In this document: positions 26,749 to 35,866 of the stretch, in pieces
How positions within the stretch are numbered: the stretch's first letter is position 1
Layout of the letters: every line of letters starts with the position of its first letter
Origin: Epilithonimonas hungarica
Lineage (GTDB): Bacteria; Bacteroidota; Bacteroidia; Flavobacteriales; Weeksellaceae
Reading direction: 5' to 3'
Length of the DNA stretch: 64,000 nucleotides
NCBI RefSeq assembly: GCF_900102265.1
Contig: NZ_FNBH01000001.1
Span: forward strand, 744,001-808,000
The notes under the pieces: model-generated
The model's database searches: none
What the model was told of the DNA's origin: nothing
Seen by the model: the letters and a program-made list of their open reading frames with translations, nothing else
Position numbers and translations under genes: made by a program

Positions 26749-29403
26749 ATGAAACTATACTTTAGTGTTAACTTCGGGACAAAAGTTGGCCAGCGACTCG
26801 TTTTGCGCCTATTTGACGACAAATATGAGCATCGGGACTACGACTTAGCTTATTCCGAAAATAACAACTGGACCACAGAAATTGATTATTTTTCTAAATC
26901 AATTCTCTACAAATATCTTGTCGTGAACGAAGATGGGGGAGTTTTAGAGGAAGAGATTCCTTTTCATCAGCTCAATCTTCCAAACAGCTTCAAAGAATTT
27001 GTCATCTTTGACCAATGGAATCTCAAAAACTTTCCTGAAAATTATCTAACCAATAAGATTCTTCACAATCGTTTACAGGATTTTCAGCCTACAAAACAGT
27101 CGGTTGTTAAAAAACACACACATCTTTTCAGGATAGAAGCGCCGCTATATCATCCGAATTGGCAATTGGTTCTTGTTGGGAATGTAGATGCTTTGGGGAA
27201 TTGGGATTACGAGAAAGCAATTGAACTGAGCGAAACAGATTACGGCGTTTGGGAAACCGGCGTTGAAATCAATTCTCATCAGACGATTCTTTACAAGTAT
27301 GCCATCAAAGATAAAAATACAGGGAAAGTTTTTTACATAGAACCAGGCGAAAATCGCTGGGTTTTCGGAAATCCAAATAAGGATATTCTTTATGTGAAAG
27401 CGGACCATTACTTCAAATTCGATAATCATACGCTTTGGCATTCTGCAGGCGTTGCGGTTCCGGTTTTCTCTTTGAGGACAGAAGACGGTTTCGGGGTTGG
27501 AGAATTTCCTGATATCAAAAAATTGGGAGATTGGGCTAATGAAACTAAGCTTTCTGTAATTCAGATTTTGCCGATTAACGATACAACAGCGAATTACACC
27601 TGGACAGACTCTTATCCTTACGCTGCGATTTCGGTTTATGCACTTCATCCGCAATATCTTTCGATTGAGAAATTAGAATATGCTTTGTCAAAAGATTTGG
27701 TTGAGGATTATCAAGCGAAAAAAGCAGAATTGAATGCTTTGAGTTTGATTGATTATGAGCAGATGATTTCCGGAAAATGGAAATATGCAACGGCTGTTTT
27801 CGAGGAAAATCAAGAAGCAATTTTTAAAGATAAAAACTTTAAAAAGTTCATTAAAGATAACGAAGAATGGCTGATGCCTTATTCTGCATTTTGTGTTTTG
27901 AGAGATAAATACAAAACGCCTAATTTCAATGAATGGAAGACACATAAAAAATATGTTGCAGGAAAAGTAGCGACACTTTATTCTCCAAAACATAAGGAAT
28001 ATTCTCAGTTGATGCTCCACGCTTGGGTGCAATATCAATTGCATTTGCAGTTACAAAACGCTGTAGAATATCTTCACCATTTTGGGATTTCTGTAAAAGG
28101 CGATTTGCCGATTGGGATTTACAGACACTCTGTAGAAGCCTGGACAGAACCGGAATTGTTCGGAATGGATTTTCAGGCTGGTGCGCCGCCTGACCAGTTT
28201 TCAGATTTGGGGCAAAACTGGGAATTCCCGACTTACAATTGGGAAGTGATGAAAGCCGACGGTTACCAGTGGTGGAAAAAGCGTTTCAAAGTTCTGGAAC
28301 AGTATTTTGATGCGATGAGAATCGACCATATTCTTGGATTTTTCAGAATCTGGAGAATGCCGATTTCTGCGACTCAAGGTTTGTTGGGCTATTTTTATCC
28401 GGCGCTTCCTGTAACTGAAAAAGAATTTGCGGACAGACAGATTCCGTTTAGCTTTGACCGTTATGTAAAGCCATTTGTGAACGACCCGATTCTTTGGGAG
28501 AACTTTGGGGATGTTAAGGATAAAGTTCAGAACCATTTCTTCGATAATCATCATAATGGAACTTATACTTTCAAACCGGAATTTGATACTCAGAGAAAAT
28601 TAACTGATTATTTCAAGAAAGAATCTTGGGATTGGGCAGAAGAAAAATTGATTTCTCTGGCTGGAAATGTTTTATTCTTAACCGAAGAAACAGAAAACGG
28701 AATAGTCTACCATCCGAGATTCAATATTGCTAAAACAACATTATACAAATATCTTCCTGACTGGGAAAAAGCAAAGCTGAATGATGTTTACAATGATTAT
28801 TTCTTCAAACGTCAGGACGGACTTTGGTATCAGAAAGCAATGGAAAAATTACCGGCTTTGCTGAATTCTACAACGATGTTGATTTGTGGCGAAGATTTGG
28901 GATTGGTTCCGGATTCGGTTCCTGTTGTAATGGATAAGTTGGCGATTACCGCTTTGAAAGTTCAAAGAATGCCTTCTGAAAATATTGCCTGGTACGATCC
29001 GAAAAATGCAAGCTACCTGAATGTTGTTACGGCATCTTCTCACGATAGTTCTACGCTGAGACAATGGTGGCACGAGGACAGAAATCTGACTCAGAAATAT
29101 TTTAATAACCAATTAGGACAGTATGGAACTGCTCCTTGGGATTTAGCTCCGGAATTGTCAGAAATGATAATGAAACAGCATCTTTACACAGATGCAATGT
29201 TGGCGATTTTCCCGATTCAGGAATTTTTGGCGACTGACCAAGAATTGATGAACCCGAATATGGATGAGGAGAGAATCAACAATCCTGCAGTTTTCCCACA
29301 TTATTGGCGATACAGAATGCATCTGAAATTGGAAGATTTGAAAACCAAAGACAAATTCAATCAGAAAATTGCAAGTTGGATTGAAAATAGTGACAGATAT
29401 TAA
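26749..29403 (+). CDS. malQ: 4-alpha-glucanotransferase (amylomaltase) with N-terminal CBM20 modules
   Basis: This GH77 enzyme transfers alpha-1,4-glucan segments between maltooligosaccharides and glycogen. The 884 residues exceed the roughly 500-700 of simple bacterial MalQ, because two starch-binding CBM20-like modules occupy about 1-105 and 115-240 (YHPNWQLVLVGNVDALGNWD is typical). This layout resembles plant DPE2. The catalytic core follows: GAPPDQFSDLGQNWEFP, nucleophile Asp526 (MRIDHILGF), acid/base Glu715 (LICGEDLGLVPD) and the third Asp766 (SSHDSSTLRQWW). No signal peptide was seen, so it is cytoplasmic. No glycogen genes are adjacent, and a strong terminator follows. Confidence 0.93.
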   Translation: MKLYFSVNFGTKVGQRLVLRLFDDKYEHRDYDLAYSENNNWTTEIDYFSKSILYKYLVVNEDGGVLEEEIPFHQLNLPNSFKEFVIFDQWNLKNFPENYLTNKILHNRLQDFQPTKQSVVKKHTHLFRIEAPLYHPNWQLVLVGNVDALGNWDYEKAIELSETDYGVWETGVEINSHQTILYKYAIKDKNTGKVFYIEPGENRWVFGNPNKDILYVKADHYFKFDNHTLWHSAGVAVPVFSLRTEDGFGVGEFPDIKKLGDWANETKLSVIQILPINDTTANYTWTDSYPYAAISVYALHPQYLSIEKLEYALSKDLVEDYQAKKAELNALSLIDYEQMISGKWKYATAVFEENQEAIFKDKNFKKFIKDNEEWLMPYSAFCVLRDKYKTPNFNEWKTHKKYVAGKVATLYSPKHKEYSQLMLHAWVQYQLHLQLQNAVEYLHHFGISVKGDLPIGIYRHSVEAWTEPELFGMDFQAGAPPDQFSDLGQNWEFPTYNWEVMKADGYQWWKKRFKVLEQYFDAMRIDHILGFFRIWRMPISATQGLLGYFYPALPVTEKEFADRQIPFSFDRYVKPFVNDPILWENFGDVKDKVQNHFFDNHHNGTYTFKPEFDTQRKLTDYFKKESWDWAEEKLISLAGNVLFLTEETENGIVYHPRFNIAKTTLYKYLPDWEKAKLNDVYNDYFFKRQDGLWYQKAMEKLPALLNSTTMLICGEDLGLVPDSVPVVMDKLAITALKVQRMPSENIAWYDPKNASYLNVVTASSHDSSTLRQWWHEDRNLTQKYFNNQLGQYGTAPWDLAPELSEMIMKQHLYTDAMLAIFPIQEFLATDQELMNPNMDEERINNPAVFPHYWRYRMHLKLEDLKTKDKFNQKIASWIENSDRY

Positions 29404-29420
29404 TCCAAAAAATAAATTTT

Positions 29421-29452
29421 AAAGCCTTTCATATTTTTTGAAAGGCTTTTTT
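29421..29452 (+). terminator. Terminator after malQ
   Basis: Stem AAAGCCTTTCA / TGAAAGGCTTT followed by T's. Confidence 0.85.
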
Positions 29453-29668
29453 ATTGAAAATTATTAGCTTGATTATCAGGATTAAATTCGGTTTTTGGAT
29501 TCAATTTTAATTTCCAATCTAAATTTTCGTTTAACTTTTATTATCCATCAATATCCAAAAGATAGAAAGTTTCATTTCAAGGAAAAAATGGATTTTCGAA
29601 TTTAATTTTTAAAATAAAAGAAAATGAAATCAATGATTCACGAATACCAAAATAAAAATATCTTAACA

Positions 29669-30646
29669 ATGAGTAAAAAGATATTTTTAACTCTCGCTAT
29701 TATTTTTGGAGGATTAGTTTCTGCTCAAGATTATTACGATACTTATCCAACCGATTATAACGGATACGAATATTATGATGATTCCTACGATTATCCGGAT
29801 GATTATTATTACAACTATCCAACGGATTATTATCCGGACCAATATTACCAAGGTTATTACAACGATTATAGAAATGCAGTTTTTTCTGTGAACTGGGACC
29901 AGTTTTTTGTACAATACCGTTTGAGTCCGTTCCAGATCAATCAGATTATGATCCTGAATAATCGTTTTGCATCTTATGCAGCTTGGAATTCTTATTACAG
30001 ATGGAATCCGGACAGATGGTACTATGACAGATTTTATGCGCTTCAAAATATTTTAGGTCCCAGAATCTTTGTCGTTTATCAAAATGTATATTTCCGTGGA
30101 GCGAGTCCTTTTGTTTATTACAGAAACCGTTGTGTAAACTTCTATGCAAGACGTTATCCGGTAAGACCTGTTTACAGAAATGTGAATATCAATATCTACA
30201 AAGTTAACCGTGGAAATTTCAGAGAAGGATTTAGAGAAAATGTAAGAAACCAAGGAATGATAAATCCAACCAGAAATAACGGAATCAGAAATGATAATCC
30301 AAGAAGTGGTTCTAATGGAAATAATTGGGGAGGAATCCGAAGTTCTGAAAGTAACGGAATCAGAAACAACCAAAATGGAGGAATTAGAACTAATGAAAAT
30401 AATGGAATAAGAAATTCTGCTGGAACAAGAGATAATAATTTCGGAGGAATAAGAAGCGGAAGTAATTCTGATAACGTAAGAAATCAGCCTTCTCCAAATA
30501 TTAGAAACCAAGGTGGCATCAGACAAAATCAAAACTCTGAAAGAAAAATCGAGAACAGAAGTAACGAACGCCCTAACCAAAGAAATTCTGCTCCGAAATC
30601 TGACAATAGAAACAGAGGTTCGGGAATGAGATTTACTTCTAGATAA
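29669..30646 (+). CDS. Exported low-complexity protein (Tyr/Asp-rich N-part, Asn/Arg/Gly-rich C-part)
   Basis: This exported protein has 325 residues from the ATG at 29669; I chose that start because the signal peptide MSKKIFLTLAIIFGGLVSA (then Q) begins there, and an in-frame ATG at 29624 adds 15 unlikely residues. Residues about 20-75 are a tyrosine/aspartate-rich stretch built from repeats like TYPTDYNGYEYYDD. A central region (about 80-190) contains SPFQINQIMILNNRF and an arginine/tyrosine-rich block. The C-terminal 140 residues are repeats of the type 'NNGIRNN' and 'GGIRSSES'. No known domain was recognised and no function is assigned. It is followed by a small exported helical protein in the same direction, which might form a pair with it. 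An envelope or matrix role is only a guess. Confidence 0.65.
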   Translation: MSKKIFLTLAIIFGGLVSAQDYYDTYPTDYNGYEYYDDSYDYPDDYYYNYPTDYYPDQYYQGYYNDYRNAVFSVNWDQFFVQYRLSPFQINQIMILNNRFASYAAWNSYYRWNPDRWYYDRFYALQNILGPRIFVVYQNVYFRGASPFVYYRNRCVNFYARRYPVRPVYRNVNINIYKVNRGNFREGFRENVRNQGMINPTRNNGIRNDNPRSGSNGNNWGGIRSSESNGIRNNQNGGIRTNENNGIRNSAGTRDNNFGGIRSGSNSDNVRNQPSPNIRNQGGIRQNQNSERKIENRSNERPNQRNSAPKSDNRNRGSGMRFTSR

Positions 30647-30748
30647 AAATTTATTTAACAAAAATTTATAATATCAACCATTTAACATTATAAATTATTA
30701 CAAATCAAACAAACAGATAAAATTTATAAATATTAAAATCAATCAAAA

Positions 30749-31129
30749 ATGAAAAAATTAATTTTAAGCGCAGCATTTCTTGGACTAGGCGTTTTCGGAT
30801 TTGCTCAAACAACACAAGATAGAAAAGCAAACTTTGAACAAAAGAAAGCAGAACATCTTCAAAAGATGAAACAAGAGTTGAATCTTACGGATGCTCAAGT
30901 AGCACAGATCAAAGCTTTGCACGAATCCAAAGCCGCTGAAAGAAAACAAGACATGACAGCTAAAAAGGAAGACAGAATGCAGAAGATGAAAGAAAATGAA
31001 GCTGAAATGCAGAAAATCCTGACACCGGAACAGTTCAAAAAATTCCAAGAGTTGAAAGCGAAAAAAATGGCGGAAAGAAAAGCTCAATTCCAAGACAGAA
31101 AAAAAGCCGATGCTACAGTTGTTAAATAA
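30749..31129 (+). CDS. Small exported helical protein, Spy/CpxP-like
   Basis: This is a 126-residue protein with signal peptide MKKLILSAAFLGLGVFGFA, then Q. The mature part is highly charged and helical, and carries two LTxxQ-type motifs: LNLTDAQVAQIKAL near 45 and ILTPEQFKKFQEL near 91. Two such motifs are the hallmark of periplasmic Spy/CpxP-like chaperones and related Bacteroidota proteins. Lys/Glu/Met content is extreme (QKMKENEAEMQK). The similarity rests on motif and composition only. The preceding gene also has a helical SPFQINQI motif, so the two may be functionally related. Confidence 0.65.
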   Translation: MKKLILSAAFLGLGVFGFAQTTQDRKANFEQKKAEHLQKMKQELNLTDAQVAQIKALHESKAAERKQDMTAKKEDRMQKMKENEAEMQKILTPEQFKKFQELKAKKMAERKAQFQDRKKADATVVK

Positions 31130-31157
31130 GTTTTTAGTTAGTGATTAATTTCAGAAG

Positions 31158-31188
31158 GAGTCGTTATTTTTTAACGGCTCTTTTTTTT
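31158..31188 (+). terminator. Terminator after the Spy-like gene
   Basis: Stem GAGTCGTTA / TAACGGCTC (one G-T pair) with a TTTTT loop, then eight T. Confidence 0.85.
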
Positions 31189-31235
31189 ATATTTGGGCTT
31201 TAAAGTTAAAATTTTATAAAAAATATATAAAAGTT

Positions 31236-31745
31236 ATGGTTTCAGAGAAAATTATTACATTGGTTAATGAACAAATTACCAAAGAACAATACGCAGCACA
31301 ATTGTATCTTTCTATGAGCGCCTGGTTTTACGCGCAGGATCTGGAAGGGATCGGGAACTATTTCCGTGTACAATCCAAAGAAGAATTGATGCACGCCGAC
31401 AAAATGTTCGATTATGTGAACGACATCGGAGGACAAATCATTTTGAACGAAGTTCCAAAGCCGCCACACGAATTCAACAATGCTCAGGAAATCTTCGAAA
31501 AAGCACTTGACCACGAGAGATTGGTGACAAAAAGTATTTTCAATATCGTAAAAGCTGCCAATGACGAAGGTGATTTTGCAACGACAAGCTTCCTGCAATG
31601 GTTCATCAACGAGCAAGTAGAAGAGGAATCCAGCGCTTCTCTATTGGTTACGAAAATCAAAATGGTGAAAGACAATCCTTCTGCATTATATCTATTCGAC
31701 CAGGAATTAGCGCAAAGGGTTTTCAATCCGGCTGCTGAGAACTAA
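31236..31745 (+). CDS. ftnA: Ferritin (non-heme, FtnA type)
   Basis: This iron-storage protein has 169 residues. The ferroxidase centre residues align by position with bacterial ferritin: Glu17, Glu50, His53 and Glu94, plus Glu130 and Gln127, all visible in TKEQYAAQ, KEELMHADK, DHERL and FINEQVEEE. It folds as the usual four-helix bundle and forms a 24-mer shell that oxidises and stores Fe(II) in the cytoplasm. It lies just after a terminator, so it probably has its own promoter, and the DUF3857 gene begins 15 bases downstream. No obvious iron-regulator site was recognised. Confidence 0.96.
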   Translation: MVSEKIITLVNEQITKEQYAAQLYLSMSAWFYAQDLEGIGNYFRVQSKEELMHADKMFDYVNDIGGQIILNEVPKPPHEFNNAQEIFEKALDHERLVTKSIFNIVKAANDEGDFATTSFLQWFINEQVEEESSASLLVTKIKMVKDNPSALYLFDQELAQRVFNPAAEN

Positions 31746-31760
31746 TATTTTATTTTATTG

Positions 31761-33641
31761 ATGAAAAAACTAATAACCCTCTTTGTGGTAATGTCTGTCA
31801 GGATGTTTTCACAGAATTACGGTATTACTAATATACCAGCAGAACTTTTAAAAAATGCAGATGTTGTCTATAGGAATTATGAGCAGAAATCTGTCGTAAA
31901 CTCTGTAAGTCAGGTTGATACACATTTTACAAAGGTGGTAACAATCATGAACAAGGCTGGTGACGACTATGCTGCTTTAAAAATTCCATATGATAAGACC
32001 AATAAAGTAAGCGATATAAAAGTCAGAACATTTGATGCTTTGGGAAGGCTGTCGAAAACTTATTCCAAAAAAGATTTTTCTGATTATTCTGCTACAGAAG
32101 GATTTGAATTATACACAGAAGCCAGAATTTTATACTTAAAGATTATCTCTACAACTTATCCTTACACGATAGAACTTAATTATGATGAAGAGTCTTCTGA
32201 TACAGCATTCCTAAATCCTTTCTTCACTTTCTACGGTTACAATGTGGCAATAGAAAATTCTTCTTACAGTTTTGAGAACAAGTCTGGAATCAAATTAAGG
32301 AGTAATATAAAAAATACAGATTACGGGAAGATTACATTACAAGGTGATGATAATAATTTTTCCCTTTCTTATAATAAAATACCAGCTATTGTAGAAGAAA
32401 AATATGCCCCCAATCCTATAACATTGATGCCAAGAGCTGAATTTGCCTTGGATAATTTTACACTGAAAGGCAAACGTGGTGATATGTCCAACTGGCAAAA
32501 TTTTGGAAAATGGTATAATGAATTGTTGGAGCCGGCATCAAAGATCACCCCTGAGATACAGCAAGAGGTTAATTCCCTAAATCTCAAAGGCACTACAGAA
32601 GAAAAGATAAAGACCATTTATCAATATATGCAGAACAAGACCAGGTATGTTTTTGTTGCATTGGGGATTGGCGGCTGGCAGCCAATGTTGGCAGAAGATG
32701 TTAGGAAAAAAAGCTATGGTGATTGTAAAGCACTCACTAATTATATGAGGGTGCTCCTGAAAGCTGCGGGAATCCCATCTTATTATTCGGTAATCTATAT
32801 GGATGAGACACCGAAACTTTTCGATAAGGATTTTCCAAGAATGGATGGTAACCACGTGATTCTTTGTGTGCCGACAGAAAATGGAAACATCTGGCTGGAA
32901 AATACCTCCCAAAGAATAGCCTATAACCATTTGAGTTATCGTACAACAGATAGAAATGTGGTTATGGTCAAAGAAAATACGGCGGAAATTGTAGATACTC
33001 CAAAATCTATAACAGAGAACAATAAAGAAGTTTTAAGGATCAAAGCCAATATTTCCGCAGATAATAATTTGGATGTTACATCCAGGTTCTCCTATTCCGG
33101 AGGGCTGTATGATATGTCTATGCCAATTTTGTCATTAACTCCGATTGAACAAAAAGATGCTCTGAAACATCGTTATGACAACCTGCAATTCTCTAATATC
33201 GATATTCAGAATTTGGTCAATGATAGAGATAAGGCTATTATCAATTTCGATTTTAACTTCAAAGCTGCCAATTATTCCAAATCCTTGGGCTCGGATATTT
33301 ATTTCAGGGCGATTCCTTTTATAGATTCTGATTTCTATTTGGAAGATTCTGAAAGGAAATTGCCGATAGAGATTCCTTTCGGCTTTACAGATGATTATGA
33401 GATAGAATATACAATACCTGATAATTATAAATTCGCTGAAAATCCAACGCCCGCAAAAATAGACTCGGAGTTTGGTAGTTTTTCTATGGAGTTTATTAAT
33501 CAGGATAAAAAGCTTTTGGTCAAAAGAAAATTCATGTTGAAGAAAGGTGTTTTTCCGGCAGATAAAATTTCGGATTATATCAAATTTCGTAAACAGGCCA
33601 ACAAGATAGACCATACAAAAATACTTATAACCAAAATTTAA
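31761..33641 (+). CDS. Exported DUF3857/transglutaminase-like protein with intact Cys-His
   Basis: This is a 626-residue exported protein. The start is ATG 31761, directly after a TTG at 31758; the signal peptide KKLITLFVVMSVRMFS, then Q, follows. The N-terminal half is a DUF3857 beta-rich domain. The middle has a transglutaminase-like core with Cys322 in YGDCKALTNYM and His in MDGNHVILCVP; the third residue sits in WLENTSQ, where most relatives have WLDxT (Asp to Glu). A C-terminal beta region of DUF2569/DUF3858-like type follows. The family is found with cell-envelope genes in Bacteroidota and its substrate is unknown. It is immediately followed by a homolog (16-base gap) that lacks the catalytic residues, and the two probably form one transcription unit. 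Confidence 0.8.
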   Translation: MKKLITLFVVMSVRMFSQNYGITNIPAELLKNADVVYRNYEQKSVVNSVSQVDTHFTKVVTIMNKAGDDYAALKIPYDKTNKVSDIKVRTFDALGRLSKTYSKKDFSDYSATEGFELYTEARILYLKIISTTYPYTIELNYDEESSDTAFLNPFFTFYGYNVAIENSSYSFENKSGIKLRSNIKNTDYGKITLQGDDNNFSLSYNKIPAIVEEKYAPNPITLMPRAEFALDNFTLKGKRGDMSNWQNFGKWYNELLEPASKITPEIQQEVNSLNLKGTTEEKIKTIYQYMQNKTRYVFVALGIGGWQPMLAEDVRKKSYGDCKALTNYMRVLLKAAGIPSYYSVIYMDETPKLFDKDFPRMDGNHVILCVPTENGNIWLENTSQRIAYNHLSYRTTDRNVVMVKENTAEIVDTPKSITENNKEVLRIKANISADNNLDVTSRFSYSGGLYDMSMPILSLTPIEQKDALKHRYDNLQFSNIDIQNLVNDRDKAIINFDFNFKAANYSKSLGSDIYFRAIPFIDSDFYLEDSERKLPIEIPFGFTDDYEIEYTIPDNYKFAENPTPAKIDSEFGSFSMEFINQDKKLLVKRKFMLKKGVFPADKISDYIKFRKQANKIDHTKILITKI

Positions 33642-33657
33642 TTTCAATAACCAACCT

Positions 33658-35622
33658 ATGAAAACTTATTTGTCAATCTTAATTTTATTAATTTCAAACT
33701 TATGTTTTTCCCAAAAGTTTCTGGATCCTCCCAAATTGGACATAGAAGATCTAAAATTGACATCTTATACAAAAAATCCTTCTGAAGCCGCAGAAGTGCT
33801 ATACAGGTCTTATCATTATTATATCACGGACGGAGAGTTGCATCTGGATGTGATTAGCAGAGTGAAAATTTACAAAAAAGATGATGCGAAAAAATTCTTA
33901 GAAGAAGAGATCTCTACTTATAACGGGAAGAATAATACCAATGAGAAGATAACATCACTCAAAGTAAATACTTACAATTTAGAGAACGGAAAAATTGCTA
34001 CAACATCTGTGGACAAAAATTCTAAATATCAATCTAAAGAAACCAAAAATACGACGGTTACAAAATTTGCTTTCGAGAATGTAAAAGATGGATCCGTTTT
34101 AGAATACAAATACTCTGTGCTTTCTCCTTGGATCTATGTCATACCAAGAGTTATGATAGAAGATGAGGTACCCATCCGATATTGCGAATATGTTTTCGAT
34201 ACACCCAAATATTATGGATATAATATCAACTATAAGGGAGATCTAAAGCCCGTAAATCAAGATGTAAGCGAAAGGGTTTTGTATGGTGTGGATTGTAGAA
34301 CTTATCGTTTTGCCTACAAAGATCTGGCACCTTATAGAAATGAGAAGTACGTAAATAACATAGATAACTACAGAACATCAGTTAGAGCTGAGCTTAATTC
34401 CACGGATTTTCCTATCACAGGAAGCGGAAGTATCTATGATGGCGGAATCAAAGGAGGCTTCAAATCATATGGGGTTTCTTGGGGTGATATCAGGAAGCAA
34501 CTGTATGATGATGAAAATTTTGGTGATGAACTAAAAAGAACCAACCTTGTAAAAGAATTGCTTCCCCAGGAAATCAAGTCTATAAAAGACCCTAAAGAAA
34601 GAGCTACGGCCATTCTTAAATTTGTTCAGACACAATATAGCTGGAACAGAGAATATGCTGCTTTTACGGATAAGGGAATCAAAAATCTGATCAATACAAA
34701 GGTGGGAAATTCTGCAGAGATCAATCTGTTACTAATTTTGCTGATGAGAAGTGCAGATATAAATGCGGAGCCTGTCTTGCTTTCTACTGTTGGAAGAGGT
34801 CTTCTGACTTCCTATTCTCCAAGTATAGCAATGTTGAATTATGTTCTGGCCTTTACTGATATTGGTGGAAAACCAACATTGTATGACGCCACTTCCAAAA
34901 TGACATTGCCAAATATCATTCGTCCGGCCGCTTTGAATTATTATGGCTATGTTATGACAAAAACCGATGCCAAGCAGATCAATGTCCTCTGCCCGGGGAA
35001 AAGCACAACTTACCTTACCGTAGATGCAAAGCTGAACCAAGATGGAACGGTTACGGGGAATTTCTCGGACAGGGATACGCAGCTTTACGCCATGATGAAC
35101 AACGAAAGATATGATCAGGATAAAGCGGCTTACCAGAAAGAATCTTACAAGGAGCGATACACTTTTCCCTTTACAAACATCAAAACAGAGTTATTGGATA
35201 ACAACGATTTCCAGACCAGTTTTGATTTTGACTCCGACTCTTTTGTAGATGGGATCGGCGGAAAAATGGTGTTCAATCCGTTGTTGTTTTTATATAACAA
35301 ATCTCACGAGTTTGATCAGACCGAAGAGAGGCGTTCGCCTATTGAGCTGTACACAGGTTACGATAAGATCAAAAAAGTGACCGTCACTTTACCGGATGGT
35401 TATATTTTTGAAAACGTGCCGAAGTCCAAAAAGTTCCGGACAGAAGACAGTGCGATCCAATATGTTTACAAAGTAACGCAGGAGGGGAATAAGCTAACTG
35501 TAGAAACCACTACAACTGTGGAAGATCCAGTTTATCCCAAAGAATATTATCCGGCTTTCAAACAGATCTTTGATAATATAACAAAGATGGAAGGACAGGT
35601 CGTAACTGCCGTTAAGAAATAA
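33658..35622 (+). CDS. Exported DUF3857/transglutaminase-like protein, catalytically degenerate
   Basis: This is a 654-residue exported homolog of the preceding gene (signal peptide MKTYLSILILLISNLCFS, then Q). DUF3857 is N-terminal. The transglutaminase-like domain keeps its fold motifs, but the cysteine position reads VGNSAEINLLL (Ser in place of Cys) and the histidine position reads MLNYVLAF (Asn in place of His), whereas the aspartate in LYDATS is retained. This is therefore a predicted pseudoenzyme or a substrate-binding partner of the 31761 protein; that inference rests on position within the pattern. The same substitution pattern may be usual for this branch of the family. A terminator directly follows the stop. 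Confidence 0.8.
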   Translation: MKTYLSILILLISNLCFSQKFLDPPKLDIEDLKLTSYTKNPSEAAEVLYRSYHYYITDGELHLDVISRVKIYKKDDAKKFLEEEISTYNGKNNTNEKITSLKVNTYNLENGKIATTSVDKNSKYQSKETKNTTVTKFAFENVKDGSVLEYKYSVLSPWIYVIPRVMIEDEVPIRYCEYVFDTPKYYGYNINYKGDLKPVNQDVSERVLYGVDCRTYRFAYKDLAPYRNEKYVNNIDNYRTSVRAELNSTDFPITGSGSIYDGGIKGGFKSYGVSWGDIRKQLYDDENFGDELKRTNLVKELLPQEIKSIKDPKERATAILKFVQTQYSWNREYAAFTDKGIKNLINTKVGNSAEINLLLILLMRSADINAEPVLLSTVGRGLLTSYSPSIAMLNYVLAFTDIGGKPTLYDATSKMTLPNIIRPAALNYYGYVMTKTDAKQINVLCPGKSTTYLTVDAKLNQDGTVTGNFSDRDTQLYAMMNNERYDQDKAAYQKESYKERYTFPFTNIKTELLDNNDFQTSFDFDSDSFVDGIGGKMVFNPLLFLYNKSHEFDQTEERRSPIELYTGYDKIKKVTVTLPDGYIFENVPKSKKFRTEDSAIQYVYKVTQEGNKLTVETTTTVEDPVYPKEYYPAFKQIFDNITKMEGQVVTAVKK

Positions 35623-35628
35623 TAACAG

Positions 35629-35657
35629 GTCCCGAGTAACATTCTCGGGATTTTTTT
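35629..35657 (+). terminator. Terminator after the DUF3857 pair
   Basis: Stem TCCCGAG / CTCGGGA followed by seven T. Confidence 0.85.
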
Positions 35658-35699
35658 ATAATATATTGGACAATTTCAAAGGTTGCACTGTAAAATTTT

Positions 35700-35825
35700 C
35701 CGAAAGTCTCCTGTACCCTCGCAACGAACTTTCGTGGCTTCCCGAAAGCTTCCTGCACCCCTGCAACATGGTTTTGTAACTTCCCGAAAGTATGTTGCAC
35801 CCCTGCGGCAAGCTTTCCGCAGCGC
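35700..35825. repeat. 42-bp tandem repeat, three units
   Basis: Units begin with CCGAAAG at 35700, 35742 and 35784, exactly 42 bases apart. The second and third also share GCACCCCTGC. A possible partial unit with GGTTGCACTG lies at 35681-35690. The units are GC-richer than their surroundings. On the minus strand (frame open at 35612-35836) they would encode a 14-residue repeat of the type GVQEAFGKPRKFVA. Whether any protein is made is unclear. The gap also contains a terminator and ends just before the helicase gene stop at 35867. Confidence 0.7.
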
Positions 35826-35866
35826 CAGGAAGGCAATAGCAGCCTGGTAAATGACCTTAGGGGAAA

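Noticed and set aside
30053-30661. 202-residue antisense ORF opposite the low-complexity protein gene
   Set aside because: The Ser/Ile-rich sequence is the reverse reading of NNGIRNN-type repeats; the plus-strand frame has a signal peptide and a clean start.
31758-31760. TTG at 31758 as the start of the DUF3857 gene
   Set aside because: An ATG follows directly at 31761 and the signal peptide fits it better.
35700-35825. CRISPR array at the 42-bp repeat
   Set aside because: The units are continuous tandem repeats without distinct unique spacers and no cas genes lie nearby.
35612-35836. Definite protein gene on the minus strand covering the 42-bp repeat
   Set aside because: The frame is open and gives a 14-residue repeat, but the start, promoter and signal are unclear and the end overlaps the DUF3857 gene; kept only as a repeat and a question.
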